Assembly (NCBI GenBank): GCA_028877045.1
Contig: JAGWPQ010000093.1
Span: forward strand, 1-5,494
Source of the DNA: Bacteroidota bacterium
GTDB lineage: Bacteria; Bacteroidota; Bacteroidia; Chitinophagales; Chitinophagaceae
Length of the DNA: 5,494 bases
Reading direction: 5' to 3'
The position numbers and the translations under genes are program-made. The notes under the pieces are model-generated. The model worked only from the letters and a program-made list of their open reading frames with translations. It ran no database searches and was not told the origin of the DNA. This document shows, one piece after another, positions 1 through 5,074 of this stretch; position 1 is the stretch's first letter, and each line of letters begins with the position of its first letter.

Positions 1-826
1 CTTTTGGTGTAGATGCAGTTGGTTTAATCGCAATCCTGAAAATTAATTCATTGCCATTGGTAATGCCGCCAACAACGCCACCGGCATGATTTGTTTTTGT
101 TTTTCCATTGGCATCAATGATCGCATCATTGTGTTCGATGCCAAACATTTTTGCTGCATGAAAACCTGTACCAAATTCAACTCCGCGAACAGCAGGAATG
201 GCAAACACGGCATGCGCAATTAAACTTTCAACGCTATCAAAAAATGGTTCACCTAAACCAATGGGCAAGCCCGAAACTTTACATTCAACAATGCCGCCGA
301 TCGAATCTTTTGCATCGATTGCTTTTTGTAATCCTGCTTCAATATTTGTTTCGCCACCAATTTCTAAAATGGTTGCTTCAACTTTTATTTCGTTCAATAA
401 TTTTTTTGCAATTACGCCGGCAGCAACAATGGCAACAGTCAATCTTCCGCTGAAATGCCCGCCACCTCTGTAATCTTCGTTGCCCGCAAATTTTTTACTC
501 GCCACAAAATCAGCGTGACCCGGACGAGGAAAATCTCTTTGCTTTTCATAATCACCGCTGCGCGTATTATTATTTTCGAATAAAATTGTTAATGGGGCAC
601 CGGTTGTTTTATTATTGAAAACACCACTTTTAAAAATAGGCAGATCAGTTTCCTGTCGTGGTGTTGTTCCTTTTTGCGTACCGCCTTTTCTTCTTTCAAT
701 ATCAATTAAAAAATCATCCACGCTTAAAGGCAATCCTGCAGGAATACCGTCAATATTAATTCCTACGCTTTCGCCATGCGATTCGCCAAAAATGTTTACA
801 CGAAATATGCGTCCGAATGAGTTCAA
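1..826 (-). CDS. aroC: Chorismate synthase, C-terminus cut by window edge, TTG start
   Basis: Chorismate synthase performs the last shikimate step, the anti-1,4-elimination of phosphate from EPSP to give chorismate, using reduced FMN in the cytoplasm. I read 275 codons on the minus strand without a stop. Family motifs are clear: GESHG at residues 14-18 (catalytic His17), RPGHADF at 101-107 (second catalytic His104), GGGHFSGR at 121-128, and near the visible end a TNHAGG...GGITNG stretch followed by IKPTAS. Family members are usually about 350-360 residues, so roughly 80-90 C-terminal residues lie outside the window. The start must be TTG at 826-824, because an in-frame TAA (832-830) lies one codon upstream, there is no ATG before the conserved NSFGR start, and translation from TTG gives the expected N-terminus. 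No Shine-Dalgarno sequence is visible; the upstream DNA is an 8-bp repeat array. It is the last of four aromatic genes on this strand, 60 bp after aroA, probably in the same transcript. Identity is very secure; the start codon is likely. Confidence 0.96.
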   Translation of the reverse strand, partial: MNSFGRIFRVNIFGESHGESVGINIDGIPAGLPLSVDDFLIDIERRKGGTQKGTTPRQETDLPIFKSGVFNNKTTGAPLTILFENNNTRSGDYEKQRDFPRPGHADFVASKKFAGNEDYRGGGHFSGRLTVAIVAAGVIAKKLLNEIKVEATILEIGGETNIEAGLQKAIDAKDSIGGIVECKVSGLPIGLGEPFFDSVESLIAHAVFAIPAVRGVEFGTGFHAAKMFGIEHNDAIIDANGKTKTNHAGGVVGGITNGNELIFRIAIKPTASTPK

Positions 827-827
827 G

Positions 828-867
828 GTTTATTGGTTTAATAGTTTATTTGTTTATCAGTTTATTG
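828..867. repeat. Five-copy imperfect 8-bp tandem array in the aroA-aroC gap
   Basis: On the plus strand the units are GTTTATTG (828-835), GTTTAATA (836-843), GTTTATTT (844-851), GTTTATCA (852-859) and GTTTATTG (860-867). All five share GTTTA and differ mainly in the last two or three bases. The array makes up 40 of the 60 bases between the aroA stop and the aroC start and ends one base from the aroC TTG codon. Its first unit carries the in-frame TAA that blocks any earlier aroC start. The remaining bases, 868-886, are AT-rich with no other feature I can name. Confidence 0.85.
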
Positions 868-886
868 ATCTGATAATTTTTTATTC

Positions 887-2191
887 CTATAAAGATACAG
901 AAGCACCCAATAGTTTTATGTGTTCGTAAAAATTGGGATAAGATTTATTTATGGCATCTGCTTCTTCAATAATTGTTTCGCCTTCAGCCTTTAATGCAGC
1001 TACTGCACATGCCATAGCAATGCGGTGATCGTGGCGTGAATGCACCCTTGCACCTTTCACCGTATCACCGCCTTTTATCATCATCAGATCATCCTGCAAT
1101 TCAATCTGCACGCCCATTTTGGCAAATTCATCCTGCAGTGTTAATGCACGGTTGCTTTCTTTATGCACTAATCTTGACACACCTTCGATGACAGTTGTTC
1201 CTTTGCAATAAGATGCTAATGCAACTAACGGCGGAAACAGATCGGGACAATCGGTTGCATTCAAATGAAACCCCCTAACCCCTAAAGGGGAGTTAGCAAC
1301 ATTTATTTCAGTATCGCTGATAGATAATGTACAACCGCAATCCTGTAATGCTTCAATGATTTTTTTATCAGCTTGAGTTGATTGAACATCTAACCCTTTT
1401 ACAATAATATTTCCTGCAATGGCTCCCGCAACCAATAAAAATGCAGCGCCACTCCAGTCGCCTTCAACTGTGTAGTTGATTTGAGATTTGAGATTTGAGA
1501 TTTGAGATTTCCGAAAAACAAATTCCTCGTAATTATTGTTTTCAGGAACATTCAAACCAAAATCATTCATCACTTTTAAAGTGAGGTCAACATAAGGTTT
1601 GCTTTTCAGATCTTTTACTGAAATGCTGACAGCATCAGTATTTGAAGCTGAGTATGCCATTAATAATCCTGTTAAAAATTGAGAACTCAATGATCCATCA
1701 ATCTCAATATTCTTTGGTTGTAATGGTCCGGTAATTTGTAATGGAAGTTTTCCCTGATTGGAGTTTATCGCAACATTTAACTGTGGTAATATCTCATCAA
1801 AAAAATCCATCGGACGTTTTAATAAACTTCCTTCACCGTTGATGGTAACTTTATTTTTACACAATGCAACAATAGGAGTGAACATGCGAATGCTTAATCC
1901 GCTTTCGCCACAATTGATAGTTGATAGTCGGGAGTCGATAGTCTTGAGTTGTGAATGGATGATTGCATTTGTACTGTCAATCACCAATTCATCATTATTT
2001 ATTTTTATTTCACAACCCATTTCTTTGATAATGCTTAAAGCTGCTTTATCATCATTCGATATACCCGGGTTTTGAATAACCGAAATTCCTTTTCGCACCA
2101 AAGCCGCTGCACATGCACGTTGCATGGAGCTTTTGGATGCAGGGGCATAAATATTTCCTGATAATGTTGATGGTTGTATTGTTACAATCAT
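887..2191 (-). CDS. aroA: EPSP synthase (3-phosphoshikimate 1-carboxyvinyltransferase) with three repeat-derived inserts
   Basis: AroA transfers the enolpyruvyl group of phosphoenolpyruvate to shikimate 3-phosphate, giving EPSP (shikimate step 6). From the ATG at 2191 it has 434 residues, slightly longer than the 427 of E. coli. A TTG at 2197 is in frame two codons earlier; I prefer the ATG because it gives the usual MIVTIQPS-like beginning. Residues matching E. coli catalytic and substrate contacts are present: Lys20 and Arg25 in the N-terminal SKSSMQR, SSQFLTG (169-175), Asp317 in DCPDLFPP, Glu345 and Arg348 in HKESNR, Arg390 in HDHRIAM, and Lys416 in NKSYPNF. The glycine loop is GESGLSIRM (95-103) rather than the E. 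coli GNAGTAMRP. Residues 80-93, 228-238 and 299-308 are encoded by three unrelated short repeats, all in frame. The gene lies 21 bp after aroB, which fits co-transcription. Function is confident; the inserts are directly visible, and their lack of effect on activity is inferred. Confidence 0.97.
   Translation of the reverse strand: MIVTIQPSTLSGNIYAPASKSSMQRACAAALVRKGISVIQNPGISNDDKAALSIIKEMGCEIKINNDELVIDSTNAIIHSQLKTIDSRLSTINCGESGLSIRMFTPIVALCKNKVTINGEGSLLKRPMDFFDEILPQLNVAINSNQGKLPLQITGPLQPKNIEIDGSLSSQFLTGLLMAYSASNTDAVSISVKDLKSKPYVDLTLKVMNDFGLNVPENNNYEEFVFRKSQISNLKSQINYTVEGDWSGAAFLLVAGAIAGNIIVKGLDVQSTQADKKIIEALQDCGCTLSISDTEINVANSPLGVRGFHLNATDCPDLFPPLVALASYCKGTTVIEGVSRLVHKESNRALTLQDEFAKMGVQIELQDDLMMIKGGDTVKGARVHSRHDHRIAMACAVAALKAEGETIIEEADAINKSYPNFYEHIKLLGASVSL
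1271..1296. repeat. C/G-rich palindromic repeat (CCCCTAAAGGGG type) inside aroA
   Basis: A C-run followed by CTAAC (1275-1279), then CCCTAAAGGGG, one unpaired A, and GTTAG (1292-1296) forms a near-perfect inverted repeat with a G/C core in otherwise AT-rich DNA. From memory, elements of the form CCCCTAAAGGGG next to CCCCTAACC occur widely between genes in Bacteroidota; I cannot verify this without a search. Here the repeat is translated on the minus strand as part of aroA and supplies the peptide ANSPLGVRG (residues 299-307). This stretch lies just before the conserved FHLNATDCPD segment that holds catalytic Asp317. The reading frame stays open across it. Confidence 0.82.
1482..1509. repeat. 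Four exact TGAGATT heptamers inside aroA
   Basis: Four exact copies of TGAGATT lie at 1482-1488, 1489-1495, 1496-1502 and 1503-1509. A decayed unit, GTTGATT, sits on one side at 1475-1481. Seven-base units repeat their frame every 21 bases, so the aroA product carries a seven-residue repeat: KSQISNL followed by KSQI (residues 228-238). The segment sits directly before the conserved VEGDWSGAAF strand. Perfect copies suggest recent expansion or ongoing slippage compared with the more degenerate arrays in the window. Confidence 0.93.
1913..1954. repeat. Six degenerate GTCGATA-type heptamers inside aroA
   Basis: Plus-strand units are ATTGATA, GTTGATA, GTCGGGA, GTCGATA, GTCTTGA and GTTGTGA, contiguous from 1913 to 1954. 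The consensus is close to GTYGATA. The 42 bases encode exactly 14 residues of AroA (80-93), which read as two seven-residue units, SQLKTID and SRLSTIN. The array ends immediately before the CGESG loop that contacts substrate. Its unit resembles the GTCGACC/GTTGACA heptamers upstream of aroB, so both may belong to one repeat family; that link is inference from the shared length and GTYGA core. Confidence 0.8.
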
Positions 2192-2212
2192 ACCCAAATT
2201 GCTGAAGAAAAT

Positions 2213-3232
2213 TTAAAGGTTGCTAATAATATTTTCGAGATCGGTTAATGGAATAGGCAATACAATCCCTTTACCAATTTTTTCCAATAAAATATAATTG
2301 ATGTCTTTGCGCTCACGTTTTTTATCCATCTTCAAAACGGTCATCACTTTATTTTTATCGAAAGATGCATAAGTTGGCAAACCGTATTGTTCCAACACTT
2401 TTACAACAGCATCGGTTTGTTTAAACTTGAGTAATTGTTGCGAAATAACTGAAGCATAGGTCATGCCGATCGACACTGCCTGACCATGAAATAATTCGTA
2501 TTGATTTTCTAAAGCATGGCCAAGTGTGTGACCATAATTCAGTAATCTTCTTTCGCCTTTTTCGAACTCATCATTCTGCACAACTTTTATTTTAAGCTTC
2601 GCATTTCGTTCAATCAACTGCGATAATAATTTTTTATTGCGTTGGATCTTCTGCAAATTATTTTGTTCCAGAATTTTAAACATCGCAGCATCTTTAATGC
2701 AGGCATGTTTAATGATTTCGGCAAAGCCATTGCTCCATTCCGCATCAGGTAAGGTTTTCAGCAGACTAACATCGTACAATAAAAAGTTAGGCTGGCGAAT
2801 AATACCCACCATATTTTTATAAACACCAACATCAATTCCATTCTTGCCACCAATGCTTGCATCAACCATCGCCAACAAAGTTGTTGGCACAAAACCAAAC
2901 GAAATGCCACGCATATAAATGGCTGCAACATATCCGGTGATGTCGGTAATGACACCGCCGCCAACACCAATTAAAGTTGTTTTACGGTCGGCATTTAATT
3001 CAATTAATTGTTGAATGACTGAATCAACAGTTGCCTGCACTTTAAACTCTTCACCTGCATTTAAAACAATGGTATTCCAGCCTTTGAATTTAGAAGTGTG
3101 CTTATCGAAAATATTTTGATCGGTAATAATGATGGCATGCTGTTGCGAAACAATTTCTTTGAGTTGCTTGAATGCCGCATCGAAATAACAATCGGTTGAT
3201 GCAGTTGAGAATTTGAATGTTTGCTTTTTCAT
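2213..3232 (-). CDS. aroB: 3-dehydroquinate synthase
   Basis: AroB converts DAHP to 3-dehydroquinate (shikimate step 2) with NAD+ and a divalent metal such as Zn2+ or Co2+. The 339-residue product is close to the usual family length of about 340-360. An N-terminal nucleotide-binding domain contains GVGGGVITD (89-97), and PTTLLAMVDASIGGKNGID (116-134) covers the family's most conserved stretch, including Asp124 and Lys130. The metal ligands align with Glu172 in FAEIIKH, His235 in NYGHTLGH, and His249 in FHGQAV. A C-terminal MDKKRERKDI (302-311) matches the late DKK motif. The ATG at 3232 gives a normal N-terminus. It begins only three bases from a block of heptamer repeats that fills the gap after the DAHP synthase gene, so the 5' leader consists of repeats and no conventional ribosome-binding site is visible. 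Its product feeds 3-dehydroquinate dehydratase, whose gene is not in the window. Confidence 0.98.
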   Translation of the reverse strand: MKKQTFKFSTASTDCYFDAAFKQLKEIVSQQHAIIITDQNIFDKHTSKFKGWNTIVLNAGEEFKVQATVDSVIQQLIELNADRKTTLIGVGGGVITDITGYVAAIYMRGISFGFVPTTLLAMVDASIGGKNGIDVGVYKNMVGIIRQPNFLLYDVSLLKTLPDAEWSNGFAEIIKHACIKDAAMFKILEQNNLQKIQRNKKLLSQLIERNAKLKIKVVQNDEFEKGERRLLNYGHTLGHALENQYELFHGQAVSIGMTYASVISQQLLKFKQTDAVVKVLEQYGLPTYASFDKNKVMTVLKMDKKRERKDINYILLEKIGKGIVLPIPLTDLENIISNL

Positions 3233-3235
3233 AAC

Positions 3236-3309
3236 GTCGACCGTCGACCGTCCACAGCCGACAGATTAAAAGCAGTCAACGGTTGACAGTCGACCGTTGA
3301 CGGTGGACT
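3236..3309. repeat. Two blocks of GTCGACC-type heptamers filling the gap upstream of aroB
   Basis: Block one is GTCGACC, GTCGACC, GTCCACA, GCCGACA (3236-3263). Block two is GTCAACG, GTTGACA, GTCGACC, GTTGACG, GTGGACT (3275-3309). An 11-base spacer rich in A separates them. Together they take up nearly all of the 79 bases between the DAHP synthase stop (3312-3314) and the aroB ATG (3230-3232). Because units are close to self-complementary around GTCGAC, the two blocks can pair with each other imperfectly in RNA, so a folded leader is possible. It is much richer in G and C than the surrounding DNA. Confidence 0.9.
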
Positions 3310-3311
3310 GC

Positions 3312-4403
3312 TTATGAATTAAATATTTTATTTTGATGATTGATACTTTCCATGTGTACCGCATCGAAATATTTTGTGATGAACTCTTTGCTCAATCCTA
3401 ATTTATCGCCTTTTGCAAAAGCTCTTTCCAAAATTTCGTTCCAGCGTGTTGTTTGCAAAATGGTGATATTGTTATCTTTTTTATACTGACCGATTTTTTC
3501 TGCGATCTTGATACGTTGCCCGAGGATCTGCATCAACTCATCATCGAGATGATTGATTTGCTGACGCAATTTTTCCAATGCTGCATGATATTCTTCAGAA
3601 GCTACATCCTCTTTTCTCCAATGAATGCTGCCGATCATTTCGCCCAAGCGTTCAGGAGTAACCTGTTGTTTGGCATCGCTCCATGCTTTATCGGGATCGA
3701 TATGGCTTTCGATAATCAATCCGTCGAAATCCAGATCAATTGCTTTTTGTGCAACATCCAAAAGCATGTGTCTGTTACCGCAGATATGCGAAGGATCATT
3801 GATCAACATCATCTCAGGATATCTTCTTTTCATTTCAATCGCCAGGTGCCACATAGGTGCATTGCGATATTCGGTATTACCGTAAGAACTGAAACCGCGA
3901 TGGATCAATCCAATATTTTTTATACCTGCTTTTGCAACACGTTCCAAGGCGCCGATCCATAATTCAAGATCGGGATTAATTGGATTTTTTATTAATACAG
4001 GAACATCGGCACCACGCAATGCATCGGCTACATCCTGCACGCTGAAAGGGTTTACCGTGGTACGTGCACCGATCCACAAAACATCAACACCAAAATGCAA
4101 AGCATCTTCAACCTGTTTGCCGGTAGCCACTTCAACAGTTACAGGCAGACCTGTCAACTCTTTTGCTTTTTGCAACCAGGGCAACCCTTTGGTACCAATG
4201 CCTTCGAAACTTCCGGGGCGGGTACGTGGTTTCCAAATGCCTGCACGCAGCATATCAACTTTACCTGTTGCCGCCAATCCTTTTGCAGTAGCTAATACTT
4301 GTTCTTCTGTTTCGGCACTGCAGGGACCGCTGATAATGAGTGGACGTTTATTCCACACATCAAGAATGTTTTGTTTTTGTTCGAGAGTCTGTTCCATTAG
4401 CAT
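3312..4403 (-). CDS. Bifunctional DAHP synthase (type I-beta) / chorismate mutase (AroQ)
   Basis: The N-terminal domain (about 15-262) condenses phosphoenolpyruvate and erythrose 4-phosphate to DAHP, the entry step of aromatic synthesis; the C-terminal domain (about 270-363) isomerises chorismate to prephenate. In the synthase domain I see GPCSAE (26-31), KPRTRPGSFEG (58-68), IGAR (111-114), LIKNP (137-141) and HRG (168-170). Metal ligands by comparison with the Thermotoga enzyme are Cys28, His206 in DPSH, Glu232 and Asp243 in SDAKQ. The mutase domain aligns to the E. coli P-protein mutase without gaps: Arg280, Arg297, Lys308, Arg320, Ser353 and Gln357 match Arg11, Arg28, Lys39, Arg51, Ser84 and Gln88; the Asp48 position is Gln317. 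In the related Porphyromonas gingivalis fusion the mutase domain mediates inhibition of the synthase by prephenate, so similar control is likely here. Start is ATG 4403, with ATG 4397 an alternative. It follows hepT by 22 bp and begins the aromatic gene run. Confidence 0.97.
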   Translation of the reverse strand: MLMEQTLEQKQNILDVWNKRPLIISGPCSAETEEQVLATAKGLAATGKVDMLRAGIWKPRTRPGSFEGIGTKGLPWLQKAKELTGLPVTVEVATGKQVEDALHFGVDVLWIGARTTVNPFSVQDVADALRGADVPVLIKNPINPDLELWIGALERVAKAGIKNIGLIHRGFSSYGNTEYRNAPMWHLAIEMKRRYPEMMLINDPSHICGNRHMLLDVAQKAIDLDFDGLIIESHIDPDKAWSDAKQQVTPERLGEMIGSIHWRKEDVASEEYHAALEKLRQQINHLDDELMQILGQRIKIAEKIGQYKKDNNITILQTTRWNEILERAFAKGDKLGLSKEFITKYFDAVHMESINHQNKIFNS

Positions 4404-4425
4404 GTATATTTTATAAAATTGTTTA

Positions 4426-4761
4426 TTACTGATTCAATAATTCTTCTACTTCATTTAATAATACAGGGATATCTTTCATAATTATTTTCCAGATAATTGT
4501 ATTGTTTATATTATCGTAAGCATGAATAATTTTGTTACGCAAATCCACAATAATTCTTGCATAGCTTAATTGAATTAATGGATTAATATTTAATAATTTA
4601 CTTGTTGCTTCGCCAATAATTTCCAACTCTCTTTCAACAGCACGACGTTTGGTTTTATTTGATTTATATTCCTCAAACACTCTTCTTCCTTCCAAATGTT
4701 CATCAATAGAAATAATAGAACTTTGAATGTCAGTTAATAATTTTTTTTCTTCCACATTCAT
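4426..4761 (-). CDS. hepT: HepT-like HEPN (DUF86) ribonuclease toxin
   Basis: This 111-residue, mainly helical protein matches the DUF86/HepT branch of the HEPN family. The defining RX4HXY motif is intact: Arg75, His80 and Tyr82 in RNKIIHAY. In characterised HepT toxins Arg and His form the RNase site of a dimer and the motif Tyr is the residue the partner MNT protein modifies with AMP. An upstream ELEIIGEATSKL helix (45-56) is also typical of the family. Its ATG overlaps the TGA of the preceding MNT gene in ATGA (4761-4758), so the two are translationally coupled. Codons 5-7 contain a run of eight A (plus-strand T at 4741-4748), a possible slippage site near the start of the gene. The DNA is visibly more AT-rich than the aromatic genes. 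Family assignment is secure; toxicity is inferred from homologues. Confidence 0.9.
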   Translation of the reverse strand: MNVEEKKLLTDIQSSIISIDEHLEGRRVFEEYKSNKTKRRAVERELEIIGEATSKLLNINPLIQLSYARIIVDLRNKIIHAYDNINNTIIWKIIMKDIPVLLNEVEELLNQ

Positions 4762-5069
4762 ACTACCTGCATTTTGTGACTGTTAATACTTTGAATTAAA
4801 TATGGATTTTTTAAAGTTTCTTCGGCTGTTAAATCAACTTCTCTTTTCAATAAATCCTGTAAATCGTGCATCAATGCAAAATAATTATTGGCATACGTTT
4901 CGTAATGCATATCATCCGGGAATTTTATTATAAAATCAACATCACTTTTTTCATTCATAGATCCTTTTACAGCACTGCCAAAAGCATATGCCCGTTCAAC
5001 GCCATACTGCTTCATAAGGTGTTGAATTTTTTGTAAATTTTTTGTGATGATGTTATCCATTATAAACAT
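4758..5069 (-). CDS. mntA: MntA-like minimal nucleotidyltransferase antitoxin
   Basis: This 103-residue protein is a minimal nucleotidyltransferase of the DNA polymerase beta superfamily. The signature GSX10DXD is exact: Gly31-Ser32, then ten residues, then Asp43-Val-Asp45; the third catalytic carboxylate is probably Asp79 in REVDL. In characterised type VII systems MntA neutralises the HEPN toxin by attaching AMP to its motif tyrosine, and the adjacent hepT retains that tyrosine. The ATG at 5069 is preceded by an A-rich stretch usual for Bacteroidota; a second ATG at 5060 (Met4) is possible and would begin at MDNII. It starts 5 bases after the helicase stop, so it may be read from the helicase promoter. 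Its TGA overlaps the hepT start by four bases. Family is secure; the antitoxin role is inferred from the pairing. Confidence 0.92.
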   Translation of the reverse strand: MFIMDNIITKNLQKIQHLMKQYGVERAYAFGSAVKGSMNEKSDVDFIIKFPDDMHYETYANNYFALMHDLQDLLKREVDLTAEETLKNPYLIQSINSHKMQVV

Positions 5070-5074
5070 TTTTA

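Noticed and set aside
854..876. TTATCAG and CTGATAA inverted repeat followed by a T-run on the plus strand, like a terminator
   Set aside because: The stem is AT-rich and only 7 bp, the T-run follows it on the plus strand, and no plus-strand gene ends here. On the minus strand, where the genes lie, no T-run follows the stem.
1475..1954. Insertion sequence or transposon remnants in aroA
   Set aside because: There are no terminal inverted repeats, target-site duplications or transposase fragments; the inserts are simple tandem units.
887..2191. aroA as a pseudogene damaged by repeats
   Set aside because: The frame is intact from start to stop, all alignable catalytic residues remain, and the inserts keep phase.
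2192..2197. TTG at 2197 as the aroA start
   Set aside because: It adds only Met-Gly before an ATG that gives the usual N-terminus. It cannot be excluded but is less likely.
2758..2970. Minus-strand 70-codon frame within aroB
   Set aside because: It is the shifted frame of the most conserved part of aroB, with no independent start signal or recognisable domain.
3236..3309. CRISPR array
   Set aside because: Units are 7 bp and contiguous, without spacers of 25-40 bp or constant repeats, and no cas gene is nearby.
3453..3962. Plus-strand open frame of 169 codons
   Set aside because: It is antisense to the well-supported DAHP synthase/mutase gene, has no family motif, and its composition is that of a reverse shadow. 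The same applies to plus-strand frames over aroC, aroA and the helicase.
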